From Aptenodytes patagonicus (Eukaryota; Chordata; Aves; Sphenisciformes; Spheniscidae): 64,000 nt of DNA. Below, one piece after another: positions 37,741 through 49,740 of this stretch (the first letter of the stretch is position 1; each line of letters opens with the position of its first letter). The translations under genes were made by a program, and so were the position numbers. The notes under the pieces are model-generated. The model saw only the letters and a list, made by a program, of their open reading frames with translations, did not search any database and was not told the origin of the DNA. The stretch spans positions 44,854,849 to 44,918,848 of the forward strand of contig NC_134981.1 of assembly GCF_965638725.1 (NCBI RefSeq), given 5' to 3'.

Positions 37741-38554
37741 GACTTTTACATAAGACAGAACTGTCTTATAAGCTTCCAGCTAGACAGCCTGACCTATACC
37801 ACCAACATGTTACCACTGAGTAACTATGGCACCATTCACAAAAGTTTATGAAATCAATAGGAGTTATGTGCCAAATAATTATACAGATCTAGCTCCAGAT
37901 TGCCATTGCTTTCTGAGCTCTAACCAGTCTGTATGAGTCAGAAAGTTTGAGGTTTATCTAGTATGTTTTATCCAAAGTTTCTAAAAGTTATTAATTTTAG
38001 TATTTAGTAATTACTGTTTTAAAAAAAACAGGAAACTGGGATTCATATCAGCTTTTATTTGATCCATGTGAGTAAAAGACATACAGCTGAACTATGAAAG
38101 ATTTGGTGATAAAGAAGAATAATTTGAAAATACAGTGGCATACATTGATTTGGCTTTATCTGGTAAAATCCTGAAAGATAGGTTGTATGTTTGATTTTTA
38201 AATCTCAAAGTAACCACAGTGCCTCATTTACTAAATCCTTAAGAAATACTTGAAATTAGGAATATACAGCAGTACTTATTTTATTTTATGTTGTGTTTCT
38301 GCATTTTTTAAAGCAGTACACCTCACTAATATAATGTATTTCTTTTGGCATTTGGTTCAGGCCTTTAACATGAAGATAACTAGTACTAGTAAAGTAATAT
38401 TCTACTTTTTATGTAAATAGTTCACTTGAGCCCAGCTACTGAATGCTCCAGAAGGAAGGAAACAGAATGAGATAATCATGCCCATAATGAAAATTAATGC
38501 CATCCCTTCCTATGAAGGCAATGGAAGAAGAGTAGTTAATATGTAGGACTCCGA
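37741..38554. other. Non-coding sequence, nothing recognised
   Basis: AT-rich sequence without open frames of note, repeats or LTR ends. Confidence 0.6.
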
Positions 38555-40922
38555 TACAGAGAAACAATAAGAAATGTTTCTATAAATACATTAGCAATAA
38601 AAGGAGGGCTAGGGAGAATCTCCATCCTTTATTGGATGTGGGGGGAAATAGTGAGAAAAGGATGAGGAAAAGGCTGAGGTACTTAATGCCTTCTTTGCCT
38701 CAGTCTTTAATAGTAAGACCACTTGTTCTCCGGGTACCCAGCCCCCTGAGCTGGAAGACAGGGATGGGGAGCAGAATGAAGCCCCCATAATCCAAGGGGA
38801 AATGGTTAGCGACCTGCTACACCACTTAGACACACACAAGTCTATGGGGCCAGATGGGATCCACCCAAGGGTACTGAGGGAGCTGGTGGAAGTGCTCACC
38901 AAGCCACTTTCAATCCTTTATCAGCAGTCCTGGCTAACCGGGGAGGTCCCAGTTGACTGGAGGTTAGCAAATGTGACGCCCATCTACAAGAAGGGCCGGA
39001 AGGAGGATCTGGGGAACTACGGGCCTGTCAGCCTGACCTCGGTGCTGGGGAAGGTTATGGAGCACATCACCTTGAGTGCCATCACACGGCACGTACAGGA
39101 CACCCAAGTGATCAGGCCCGGTCAGCATGGGTTTATGAAAGGCAGGTCCTACTTGACTAACCTGATCTCCTTCTATGACAAGGTGACCTGCTTAGTGGAT
39201 GAGGGAAAGGCTGTGGATGGTGTTTACCTGGACTTTAGTAAAGCCTTTGACACCGTTTCCCACAGCATTCTCCTGGAGAAGCTGGCTGCTCATGGCTTGG
39301 ATGGGTGTACTGTTCGCTGGGTAAAAAAACTGGCTGTCTGGCTGGCCGGGCCCAAAGAGTTGTGGTGAATGCAGTTCAATCCAGTTGGCGGCCGGTCACG
39401 AGTGGTGTTCCCCAGGGCTCAGTATTGGGGCCAGTTCTGTTTAATATCTTTATCAATGATCTGGATGAGGGGATTGAGTGCACCCTCAGTAAGTGTCCTC
39501 GTTTCAGCAGGGATAGAGTTAATTTCCTTCCTAGTAGCTGGTACAATGCTGTGTTTTGGATTTAGGATGAGAACAAAGTTGATAACGCACCGATGTTTTA
39601 GTTGTTGCTAGGTAATGCTTACACTAGCCAAGGACTTTTCAGCTTCCCATGCTCTACTGACTGAGAAGGCTGGAGGTGCACAAGAAGCTGGGAGGGGGGC
39701 ACAGCCAAACTGGCCAAAGAAACATTCCATACCATGTGACGTCATGCTCAGTACATAAACTGGGGAAAGCTGGCCGGGGGGGCCGCTGCTCGGGGACTGG
39801 CTGGGCATTGGTCGGCGGGTGGTGAGCAATTGTACTGTGCATCACTTGCTTTGTGTATTATTATTATTATTATATTATTATTATTATTATTTTATTTCAA
39901 TTATTAAACTGTTTTTAATCTCAACCCACAAGTTTTTCTCACTTGTGCTCTTCCAATTCTCTCCCCCATCCCACCGGGGTGCGGGGGGGAGTGAGCGAGC
40001 GAGCAGCTGTGTGGTGCTCAGTTGCCGACTGAGGTTAAACCATGACAGTAAGTTTGCAGACGACACCAAGTTGGGCGGGAGTGTTGATCTGCTTGAGGAC
40101 AGAAAGGCTCTACGGAGGGATCTGGACAGGCTGGATCGATGGGCCGAGGCCAACTGTATGAGATTCAACAAGGCCAAGTGCCGGGTCCTGCACTTGGGTC
40201 ACAACAACCCCATGCAACACTACAGGCTTGGGGAAGAGTGGCTGGAAAGCTGCCCGGCGGAAAAGGACCTGGGGGTGTTGGTCGACAGCCAGCTGAACAT
40301 GAACCAGCAATGTGCCCAGGTGGCCAAGAAGGCCAATGGCATCCTGGCCTGTATCAGAAAGAGTGTGGCCAGCAGGACTAGGGAAGTGATTGTCCCTTTG
40401 TACTCAGCACTGATGAGGCCGCAGCTGGAATACTGTGTTCGGTTTTGGGCCCCTCACTACAAGAAAGACATTGAGGTGCTGGAGCGTGTCCAAAGAAGAG
40501 CAACGAAGCTGGTGAAGGGTCTAGAGCACAAGTCTTATGAGGAGCGGCTGAGGGAACTGGGACTGTTTAGTCTGGAGAAAAGGAGGCTGAGGGGAGACCT
40601 TTTCGCTCTCTACAACTACCTGAAAGGAGGTTGTAGCGAGGTGGGTGTCGGTCTCTTCTCCCAAGTAACAAGTGATAGGATGAGAGGAAATGGCCTCAAG
40701 TTGCGTCAGGGGAGGTTTAGATTGGACGTGAGGAAAGGGTTGTCAAGCATTGGAACAGGCTGCCCAGGGAAGTGGTTGAGTCACCATCCCTGGAGGTATT
40801 TAAAAGCCGTGTAGATGTGGCGCTTAGGGCCATGATTTAGTGGTGGACTTGGCAGTGCTAGGTTTGCGGTTGGACTTGATGATCTTAAGGGTCTTTTCCA
40901 AGCTAAATGATTCTATGATTCT
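38555..40922 (+). mobile_element. CR1 LINE (copy D), split by a solo LTR
   Basis: It starts in ORF2 (NKKCFYKYI-like) and runs through RT blocks [15 protein letters not shown] (38850), [13 protein letters not shown] (39225) and [21 protein letters not shown] (39405) to the CR1 3' end at 40922. The solo LTR 39494-40047 interrupts it. Two frameshifts are visible. Confidence 0.95.
39494..40047 (+). mobile_element. Solo LTR, type A1, in CR1 copy D
   Basis: 554 bases flanked by GTAAG (39489-39493, 40048-40052). It begins TGTCCTCG and ends AACCATGACA. The CR1 reading 'CTCAGTAAGTTTGCAGACGAC' is restored across it. Confidence 0.95.
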
Positions 40923-41466
40923 AATATAAGTTGGTCCATCTTCAGTGATGTAGCTCTTTATTGCTCAGCCTAAAACTTCATGCGGTCAATTGAGTTCAGT
41001 AGTATTATATTGCTGGAAAATGTATGTAATAACCAGATCCACTAAGTGACAGTGTTACACTCTCTACCTGTTTAGGTGTCCAGTCCCAGAATGGACCTTG
41101 AGTCCTGCAGTAGGTTTGGGAGGTTTCTACTCAGGGCAGGAGACATTTAGGCACTTGAGAATGAAATTCATGTTAAGGGGGGTGAAAGAATGGCTGTAGG
41201 AATGGTCAAGGATGGGATGCCACTCACCGGTAATTAAATGCCTCCCTGTAAAGGTCAGAGGAACATCAGCCTCCATTCGGGTTTCAGTGTCTCCTATAAT
41301 TAGGAACCTTTGCCCTTTAAAAAAGAATGAAGCAGGAGGTCATTTGGTAAAGATGCCATATTCCAAATCTATACATGCTTAGGAAGCTGGGTCTTCTCTA
41401 CTTGTGTGGGGCTGCTATTTTGTGTACATGAAAAATCCACTTGCAGAAAGAACCTGGATGGAGGAG
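40923..41466. other. Non-coding sequence, nothing recognised
   Basis: About 540 bases without coding potential or recognisable repeat. Confidence 0.6.
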
Positions 41467-42005
41467 TGCACTGGGTCTGGTTGGGATGGAGCTACTTTTC
41501 TTCATAGTGCCTTGTATGGAGTTCTGTTTTAGATTTGTGATTAAACCAGTGTTGATAACACACCAATGTTTTAGCTATTACTGAACATTGCTTGCACAGC
41601 GTCAAGGCTTTCTCTGTTTCTCACTCTGTCCCTGTAGCAAGTAGGTCGGGAGTGGGCAAGAAGTTAAGAGGGGACACAGCCAGGACAGCTAACCCAAACT
41701 GACCAAAGGGATATTCCATGCCATATGATGTCATGCTCAGCAATAAAACTGGGGGGGTAGTCTTTTCAAAGTAGCTATTGCTCGGAGACTGGTTGGGCAT
41801 CAGTCTGCTGGTGGGAGGTGGTGAGTGATTGCCTTTGCACCACTTATTGGTTTTCCTCTCTTTCCTTCACTTTTTCAACTGTCTTTATCTCGACCCATGA
41901 GTTTCTTGCTTTTGTTCTTCTGATTCCTTCCTCCATCTTGCTGGGATGGGGAGTGAGCGAGTGGCTAGTAGGTGCTTAGTTGCTGGCTGGGGTCAACTCA
42001 CCACA
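41467..42005 (+). mobile_element. LTR of ERVL-2, type A variant
   Basis: 539 bases from TGCACTGGGTCTGG to CAACTCACCACA. It has the A-type body (GTTGATAACACACCAATG, GACAGCTAACCCAAACTGACC) without the (ATT)n tract. Confidence 0.9.
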
Positions 42006-42013
42006 GTCCTTTT

Positions 42014-42031
42014 TGGTGCCCAATGTGGGGC
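42014..42031 (+). promoter_or_regulatory. Primer binding site, tRNA-Lys type (ERVL-2)
   Basis: TGGTGCCCAATGTGGGGC is complementary to the 3' end of tRNA-Lys1,2 with two mismatches and lies 8 bases after the LTR. Spumaviruses, relatives of ERVL, use the same primer. Confidence 0.92.
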
Positions 42032-42145
42032 TTGAGGGGTTCGAGATAACGATAGATTTCATTGGAGTGTGCTAGACTGAATTTATAGGTGTTATACCTG
42101 TTTAGCTGTTACTTGGCAGGTTGTTACTTGCTGTTGCTGGTCACG

Positions 42146-42548
42146 ATGTTGACTTGTTTGCTCTCAACACTGGTTTATTTGTTCTCCTCGCCTGCTCCAT
42201 GGCATGCTCCCTCTGTTGCTGTACATCAAAATCCAGGGCTTGTTAATGGCTGCTTTCAATTTTTGCTGTTTGCTGTATTGTTTATCACTTTGTTTTGCTT
42301 TGCCTGGGAGAGCTATGATAAAAGCACTGGCCTTGAGCCTAATCTGGTATTTGGGCCCTACATTGCTGCTGTCCCAGTACTCCAGGAACCATCTCATGGA
42401 AACAATTAACAATTACACCTTTCTCCTCTGGCATCTGCCCACCATGATGCACATGGCTCGGAGGCCCATTCGATGCTACACCACCTGGGGTTCCCACCAT
42501 CTAAAGGGACATAAGATTATCTATACTATTCTCTCCTTATATTGTTAG
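42146..42548 (+). pseudogene. Pre-gag membrane-protein ORF, degraded (ERVL-2)
   Basis: An ATG at 42146 (context GGTCACGATGTTG) opens a hydrophobic frame to 42409. A second frame (42204-42548) carries the continuation. Residues such as LALSLIWYL and NHLMETINNYT align with LTLTLVWYV and DHFVETTSNYS of the pre-gag ORF at 55934-56479, so the two are homologous. The frame change indicates decay in this copy. Confidence 0.75.
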
Positions 42549-42644
42549 CTCTAATAAATAGCATTTTAAATGATACCTTACAGAGTCTGAGTGCCTTTCT
42601 TACTGGGATCATAATGGACCAGCACCTCTGGGTGACAAACAATT

Positions 42645-42722
42645 GCCTGGCACATCGGACCCACAGGAGTATAAAGCTCTGCTTGACACCAGTGCGCAGT
42701 GTACCCTAATGCCACCTGGGTA
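42645..42722 (+). pseudogene. ERVL protease fragment
   Basis: It encodes YKALLDTSAQCTLMPPGY, with the aspartic protease motif DTG changed to DTS. It breaks off at 42722. Confidence 0.8.
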
Positions 42723-42800
42723 TAGCATCGAACGGGCCTCCAGTCCACACACAGCATGCTGGGCAGACCCCGTCCATAGAAGAGATTCTCCCATTTTGGT
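42723..42800 (-). mobile_element. Fragment of the pol family at 57620-58900
   Basis: AGCATCGAACGGGCCTCCAG and the following 'CATCCGCAGAAGAGG'-like stretch match 57643-57720 on the same strand, where the gene reads on the minus strand. Confidence 0.7.
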
Positions 42801-43139
42801 CATTCAAGCTATTTAAAGGATTTTCTTACAATAAAACAATTCTATTCATCATCTCCACTGTCAAACAGAAAGGATGTTCACATGAGAACCTCTTGCTGCA
42901 CTCCTAGATAAGGGCAAGGACATGCGGCAGTCTAATCATTGATACCAAGTGGGAGCTGCCCACAGGCTTCTCCGCTAGTTAGTTGGCTGTTTATCCTGTG
43001 GCCAAGAGATTTGTGCAGCACAACACAGACCTGAAGGCCATGCTGTATGTGCAGGATACCATGGCACAGCACAGGCCTGGACCTACTCAGGTTAACTGTT
43101 ATGTGGATCACTAACCCCTCGATGTACAATGGTCTCCTG
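42801..43139. other. Unassigned, probably ERV-derived
   Basis: No motif recognised; it lies between ERV fragments and includes pol-like words but no alignable block. Confidence 0.4.
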
Positions 43140-43506
43140 GTCAGGATCAATACATTCTGGTCCGAGCATTCATTACCTGACTCCTGTAATTGCAAACCAG
43201 AAGTCCCTTCATCAGGATCAGGAGGAGAGGTGTCTTCAGCCCTTCTATTGCCTCTGGGGAATTGCTTGACAGAAACCAGAGCAGTAATCTTCCTGGATGA
43301 ACCCATTTTAGCTGCTGTTTTTCCCTGCAATTCATGTATACAGGCTTCCAGGACCAAGGTAGGTGCACCGTCCCACTTCCTCACGTCCTCCCCATAGTCA
43401 CATAGATGGAACCACAGGGTGGCATGTGGTGTGCGCCCACAGTTCCCTTTCATTTGAGCAGGGAAAGGCTGACTCTGTACAGCACTCTTCATAGCCAAGA
43501 CACTGG
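43140..43506 (-). pseudogene. ERVL gag fragment (3' part)
   Basis: Parallel to 54240-54560: ELQGKTAAKMGSSRKI against ELQGKTITERGSSRKIAAP, and LWFHLCDYGEDVRKWDG against LWFYLRDHGEDMRKCDG. The frame is open for most of 42932-43498. Confidence 0.88.
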
Positions 43507-44584
43507 TGTGGTGGGTTGACCTTGGCTAGCTGCCAGGTGCCCACCAAGCCGCTCTATCACCTCCCCTCCTCAACTGGACAGGGGAGAGAAAATATGAGGA
43601 AGGCTCGTGGGTAGAGATAAGGACAGGGAGATCACTCAGCAATTACCATCACGGGCAAAACAGACTCGACTTGGGGAAATTATTTAATCTATTGCCAATT
43701 AAACAGAGCAGGATAATGAGAAATAAGAACAAATCTTAAAACACCTTCCCCCCACCCCTCCCTTCTTCCTGGGGTCAACTTCACTCCCGATTTCTCTACC
43801 TCCTCCTCCGCCCGAGCAGCACAGGGGGACGGGGAATGGGGGTTGCGGTCAGTTCTTTACGCATTGTCTCTGCCGCTCCTTCCTCCTCACGCTGTTCCCC
43901 TGCTCCAGTGTGGGGTCCCACCCATGGGAGACAGTCCTTCACGACCTTCTCCAACATGGGTCCTTCCCACAGGCTGCAGTTCTTCAAGAACTGCTCCAGC
44001 ATGGGTCCTTTCCACAGGGTGCAGTCCTTCAGGAACAGGCTGCTCCAGCATGGGTCCCCTGTGGGGCCACAGGTCCTGCCAGACCTGCTACAGTGTGGGC
44101 TTCTCTCCACGGGGTCACAGGTCCTGCCAGGAGCCTGCTCCAGCATGGGCTCTCCACAGGGTCACAGCTTCCTTCAGGACACATCCATCTGCTCCGGCGT
44201 GGGGTCCTTCACGGGCTACAGGGGGACAACCTGCCTCACCATGGTCTTCACCACGGGCTGCAGGGCAATCTCTGCTCCTGTGCCTGGAACGCCTCCTCCC
44301 CCTCCTTCTTCACTGGCCTTGGTGTCTGCAGAGTTGTTTCTCTCACATATTCTCACTCCTCTCTCCCAGCTGCTATTGCACGGCAGTTTTTACCCTTTCT
44401 TAAATATGTTATCACAAAGGCACTACCAACATTGCTGATTGGCTCAGCTTTGGCCAGCAGTGGGTCTGTCTTGGAGCTGGCTGGAACTTGCTCTGTCCGA
44501 CATGGGGACAGCCCCTGGTGTCTTCTCACAGGAGCCACCCCTGTAGCCCCCACCCCACTACCAAAACCTTGCCACGTAAACACA
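43507..44584 (-). mobile_element. LTR-B, complete, inserted in ERVL gag
   Basis: 1078 bases; on the minus strand it begins TGTGTTTACGTGGCAAGG and ends CAACCCACCACA. It separates gag pieces at 43140-43506 and 44640-44880. No clean 5-bp duplication was seen. Confidence 0.9.
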
Positions 44585-44639
44585 ATACAGCTGGCCTATA
44601 GGGGCAAGAAGGAAGAGAGATTCTCTACGTTCTCTTTAA

Positions 44640-44880
44640 GTCGCTGGAACCAGTGTGACAGTTTCTCAACAGATGAGATGCAGGCCTGTAGGGGAAGGGG
44701 GAAGAGAGATTCTCTTCAAATTGCCAGAGCTAGCAGGCCAGATTATCCACACTTGGTGCCTCGATGTCTGCTCAGACAGTTATCACAATGGTGTTGGCAT
44801 ACTACGTTGGTGCATTCTGTACAAACTTCCAGCACATAGATTGTGTGCACTGGACGTCATCCGTATCTTTGGAGGCCTGG
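44640..44880 (-). pseudogene. ERVL gag fragment (middle part)
   Basis: It parallels 54610-54850, sharing the pieces 'TTGGCATA' and 'GTGTGCACT(G/T)GAC' and the words around CAGTTTCTC. It continues the fragment to the left once LTR-B is removed. Confidence 0.75.
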
Positions 44881-44896
44881 TTGTTGCACAGGTTGC

Positions 44897-45387
44897 TATA
44901 GAATCATAGAATGGTTTAGGTTGGAAGGGACCTGTGTGAGCTGACACAGGCAGGATGCAGGAACAACCACAAAAACAGATGAAATGCAAAGAGTAAATTT
45001 ATTTTCATTACCTCACGAACTGGGGGATCCCCGAAGCACCACCCGGGCAGAGGCACACAAGCGGGAACACAGGCATCGCAGAGCTCGGTCATTGCTAGAG
45101 GATCGCCAAACCTGCCGTTTTTGCCTGTATATCAGAGATTCACGCAGGCGTAGTTTACCACTGTGCTTTGATCTTTCCCAAAGCAGGGCAGGAATCTCAA
45201 GCATGTTCGATAGGGTGCCTCTGAGTCTATCACAGGCCTATGTTATCTAAACACAGACATTCTACTTGTCAAGCACACAAAACTAAACAACAGTTAGTAT
45301 GATATATGTGTTTTTCTACACCTCAGCTGCAAGTCACTTCAGCGTGTTTACAGTCCTTCTTATAAGCCCCCTTTATATATTGAAAGG
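44897..45387 (-). mobile_element. CR1 3'-end pieces (copy H)
   Basis: ATAGAATCATAGAATGGTTTAGGTTGG (44897-44930) is a CR1 3' end, and CTTATAAGCCCCCTTTATATATTG (45359-45382) is the ORF2 word seen at 48010. The two are separated by an LTR-like segment. Confidence 0.65.
44935..45352 (-). mobile_element. LTR-like element (type C)
   Basis: 418 bases that on the minus strand begin TGTAAACACG and end GTCAGCTCACA, with AATAAATTTAC as a poly(A) signal. The flanks do not show a clear duplication. Confidence 0.5.
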
Positions 45388-47582
45388 TGTCGTGATTTAA
45401 CCCCAGCAAGCAACTAAGCACAACATGGCTGCTCAGTCACTCCCCCCACAATGGGATGGGGAAGAGAATTGGAAGAGTAAAAGTGAGAAAACTCATCATT
45501 GAGATAAAGACAGATTAATAGGTAAAGCAAAAGCCATGCACACAAGCAAAGAAAAACAAGGAATTCATTCAATACTTCCCATTGGCAGGCAGGTATTCAG
45601 CCATCTCCAGGAAAGCAGGGCTCCATCATGCGTAACGGTTACTTGGGAAGACAAACGCCATCACTCCGAACGTCTCCCCCTTCCTTCTTCTTCACCCAGC
45701 TTTATATGCTGAGCATGACGTCACACGATATGGAATATCCCTTTGGCCAGTTTGGGTCAGCTGTCCTGGCTGTGCCCCCTCCCAGCTTCTTGTGCAGCCC
45801 CAGCCTACTTGCTGGTGGGGCAGTGTGAGAAGCAGAAAAGGCCTTGACTCTGTGTAAGCACTGCTCAGCAATAACAAAAACATCCCTGTATTATCAACAC
45901 TGTTTCCAGCATAAATCCAAAACACAGCCCCATACTAGCTACTATGAATCATAGAATCATAGAATCATAGAATCATTAAGGTTGGAAAAGACCTCTAAGA
46001 TCATCGAGTCCAACCGTCAACCCAACACCACCATGCCCACTAAACCATGTCCCTAAGCGCCTCATCTACACGTCTTTTAAATACCTCCAGGGATGGGGAC
46101 TCAACCACTTCCCTGGGCAGCCTGTTCCAGTGTTTCACCACTCTTTCAGTAAAGAAATTTTTCCTCACGTCCAATCTAAACCTCCCCTGCCACAACTTGA
46201 GGCCATTTCCTCTCATCCTATCACTTGTTACTTCGGAGAAAAGACCAACACCCACCTCGCTACAACCTCCTTTCAGGTAGTTGTAGAGAGCGATGAGGTC
46301 TCCCCTCAGCCTCCTCTTCTCCAGGCTAAACAGTCCCAGTTCCCTCAGCCGCTCCTCATAAGACTTGTTCTCCAGACCCTTCACCAGCCTCGTTGCCCTT
46401 CTCTGGACACGCTCCAGCACCTCAACGTCCTTCTTGTAGTGAGGGGCCCAAAACTGAACACAGTAGTCGAGGTGCAGCCTCACCAGTGCCGAGTACAGGG
46501 GCACGATCACTTCCCTACTCCTGCTGGCCACACTAGTTCTGATACAGGCCAGGATGCCATTGGCCTTCTTGGCCGCCTGGGCACACTGCCGGCTCATGTT
46601 CAGCCGGCTGTCAACCAGCACCCCGAGGTCCTTCTCTGCTGGGCAGCTTTCCAGCCACTCTTCCCCAAGCCTGTAGCGCTGCATGGGGTTGCTGTGGCCA
46701 AAGTGCAGGACCCGGCACTTGTCCTTGTTGAAGCTCATACAGTTGGCCTCGGCCCATCGATCCAGCCTGTCCAGGTCCCTCTGCAGAGCCTTCCTACCCT
46801 CGAGCAGATCAACACTCCCGCCCAGCTTGGTGTCATCTGCAAACTTACTGAGGGTGCACTCAATCCCCTCATCCAGATCATCAATAAAGATATTAAACAA
46901 GACCGGCCCCAGTACTGAGCCCTGGGGAACACCGCTCGTGACCGGCCGCCAACTGGATGTAACTCCATTCACCACAACTCTCTGGGCCCGGCCATCCAGC
47001 CAGTTTTTGACCCAGCACAGAGTCCACCTGTCTAAGCCGTGAGCCGCCAGCTTCTCTAGGAGAATGCTGTCGGAGACAGTGTCAAAGGCCTTGCTGAAGT
47101 CCAGGTAGACCACATCCACAGCCTTTCCCTCATCCACTAGGCGGGTCACCTGGTCATAGAAGGAGATCAGGTTGGTCAAGCAGGACCTGCCTCTCATGAA
47201 CCCGTGCTGGCTAGGCCGGATCCCCTGGTTGTCCCGCTCATGCCTTGTGAGCGCCCTCAAGATGAACCGCTCCATAATCTTCCCTGGCACCGAGGTCAGG
47301 CTGACAGGCCTGTAGTTCCCCGGATCCTCCTTCCGGCCCTTCTTGTGGATGGGCGTCACATTGGCAAGCCTCCAGTCATCCGGGACCTCCCCTGTTAACC
47401 AGGACTGCTGACAAATGATGGAGAGCGGCTTGGCGAGCACCTCAGCCAGCTCCCTCAGCACTCTCGGGTGGATCCCATCCGGCCCCATAGACTTGTGAGT
47501 GTCCAGGTGGCATAGCAGGTCATTGACCTATGACCTCTTTCATATGAAGAAAATTAACTCTATCCCAGCCATAACCAGCACA
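45388..47582 (-). mobile_element. LTR, type A2, split by CR1
   Basis: Pieces 45388-45944 and 47542-47582. On the minus strand it begins TGTGCTGGTTATGGCTGGG, preceded by a polypurine tract, and ends GTTAAATCACGACA. It is therefore the 3' LTR of an ERVL provirus on the minus strand whose last internal bases are 47583-47694. Confidence 0.88.
45945..47541 (-). mobile_element. CR1 LINE (copy E) nested in the LTR
   Basis: 1.6 kb with an open ORF2 portion of 482 codons (47488-46040): RT blocks [44 protein letters not shown] and FADDTKLGG, then the C-terminal domain. The catalytic FADD is intact. It is 5'-truncated at the RT start, so it cannot move on its own. The lack of stops suggests it is young. 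Confidence 0.96.
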
Positions 47583-47694
47583 TTCTCCACCCCTTATTCC
47601 ATACCATTTACGTCATGCTCAGGTCCCACATTATCCAATACATCCTCATTAGCCACCACCACCCTTCCCATTCTTTGATATAATACACCGATAT
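47583..47694 (-). mobile_element. ERVL 3' end with polypurine tract
   Basis: On the minus strand GGAATAAGGGGTGGAGAA abuts the LTR start. The rest parallels 50612-50730 (ACGTCATGCTCA, CCACCACC), then a CR1 interrupts. Confidence 0.82.
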
Positions 47695-49455
47695 CATAGA
47701 ATCATAGAATCATAGAATAGTTTGGGTTGGAAGGGTCCTCTAAAGGTCATCTAGTCCAACCCCCCTGCTGTGGGCAGGGACATCTTCAACTAGGTCAGGT
47801 TGCTCAGAGCCCCGTCCAACCTGACCTGGAATGTTTCCAGGGATGGGGCATCCACCACCTCTCTGGGCAACCTGTGCCAGTGTTTCACCACCCTCAGCGT
47901 AAAAAATTTCTTCCTTATATCGAGTCTAAATCTACCCCCCTTTAGTTTAAAGCCATTCCCCCTTGTCCTGTCGCAACAGGCCCTGCTAAAGAGTTTGCCC
48001 CCATCTTTTTTATAAGCCCCCTTTAAGTACTGATAGGCTGCAATAAGGTCTCCCCAAAGCCTTCTCTTCTCTAGGCTGAACAACCCCAACTCTCTCAGCC
48101 TTTCTTCATAGGAGAGGGGTTCCATCCCCCTGATCATTTTCGTGGCCCTCCTCTGGACCCGCTCCAACAGGTCCGTGTCTTTCTTATGCTGAGGGCTCCA
48201 GAGCTGGACGCAGTACTCCAGGTGGGGTCTCACCAGAGCAGAGTAGAGGGGCAGAATCCCCTCCCTCGACCTGCTGGCCACGCTTCTTTTGATGCAGCCC
48301 AGGATACGCTTGGCCTTCTGGGCTGCGAGCGCACATTGCTGGCTCATGTCCAGCTTCTCATCCACCAGTACCCCCAAGTCCTCCTCGGCAGGGCTGCTCT
48401 CAATCCCTTCACCCCCCAGCCTGTATTGATACCGGGGGTTGCCCCGACCCAGGGGCAGGACCTTGCACTTGGCCTTGTTAAACCTCATGAGGTTCACACG
48501 GGCCCACTTCTCCAGCTTGTCCAGGTCCCTCTGGATGGCATCCCGTCCCTCTGGCGTGTCGACCGCACCACTCAGCTTGGTGTCATCTGCAAACTTGCTG
48601 AGGGTGCACTCGATCCCACTGTCTATGGCATTGATGAAGATATTAAACAGTACTGGTCCCAATACGGACCCCTGCGGGATGCCACTCGTCACCGATCTCC
48701 ATCTGGACATTGAGCCATTGACCACTACCAATATATATCTAAGCAATTCCTCACCCACCGGACAGTCCACCCATCAAATCCATACCTCTCCAGTTTAGAG
48801 AGAAGGATGTTGTGGGGGACCGTGTCATAGGCCTTACAGAGGTCCAGATAGACGACATCTGTAGCCCTTCCCGTGTCCACTGATGTAGTCACCCCATTGT
48901 AGAAGGCCACTAGGTTAGTCAGGCAGGACTTGCCCTTGGTGAAGCCATGCTGGCTGTCTCGAATCCCCTCCCTGTCCTCCATGTGCCTTAGCATAGCTTC
49001 CAGGAGTATCTGTTCCACGATCTTCCCAGGCACAGAGGTGAGACTGACTGGCCTGTAGTTCCCCGGGTCTTCCTTTTTTCCCTTCTTAAAAATGGGGGTT
49101 ATGTTTCCCCTTTTCCAGTCAGTGGGAGCTTCTCCGGACTGCCACGACTTCTCAAATACGATGGATAGTGGCTTAGCAACTTCATCTGCCAGTTCCTTCA
49201 GGACCCGCGGGAGGATCTCATCGAGTCCCATGGACTTGTGCACCTTCAGGTGCCTTAGATGGTCTCGAACCTGATGTTCTCCCACAGTGGGCGGCTCTTC
49301 ATTCTCCCAGGCCCCGCCTTTGCCTTCTGCGGCTTGGGCGGTGAGGCTCAAGCACTTGCCGGTGAAGACGGAGGCAAAAAAGTCATTGAGTACCTCCGCC
49401 TTCTCCATATCCCGGGTAACCAGGTGTCCTGGTTTCGGCAGGGATAGAGTTAATT

Positions 49456-49740
49456 AAGATAATTTAGCGATAGGACGAGAGGAAATGGCCTCAAGTTGCG
49501 CCAGGGGAGGTTTAGATTGGATATAAGGAAAAATTTCTTTACTGAAAGAGTGGTTAAACACTGGAACAGGCTGCCCAGGGAAGTGGTGGAGTCCCCATCC
49601 CTGGAGATATTTAAAAGACGTGTAGATGAGGCGCTTAGGGACATGGTTTAGTGGACATGGTGGTGTTGGGTCGACGGTTGGACTCGATGATCTTAGAGGT
49701 CTTTTCCAACCTCAATGATTCTATGATTCTATGATTCTAT
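49456..49740 (+). mobile_element. CR1 fragment (copy G) in the A1 LTR
   Basis: 285 bases of CR1 3' end ([25 protein letters not shown], then ATTCTATG repeats) interrupting GAGTTAATT/TCCTTCC of the LTR. Confidence 0.95.

Larger units (their letters stand above)
41467..42722 (+). mobile_element. ERVL copy 2 (ERVL-2): LTR, leader and protease scrap
   Basis: An A-type LTR (41467-42005), an 18-base primer binding site and a pre-gag region are followed at about 42645 by a protease fragment (LLDTSAQCTLMP; homologous to 54090-54190 reversed). Gag and the rest of pol are missing here. Confidence 0.88.

Noticed and set aside
39819-40814. 331-codon frame joining LTR and CR1
   Set aside because: It is a chance fusion: the first 80 codons are LTR sequence and the rest is CR1 ORF2 after the LTR insertion.
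43507-44584. Large plus-strand frames (43836-44839) as a host gene
   Set aside because: They lie antisense to an LTR-B and repeat its tandem array; no known domain.
46130-46918. 262-codon plus-strand frame opposite CR1 copy E
   Set aside because: It is the antisense shadow of the CR1 ORF2; the same shadow occurs opposite the other CR1 copies.
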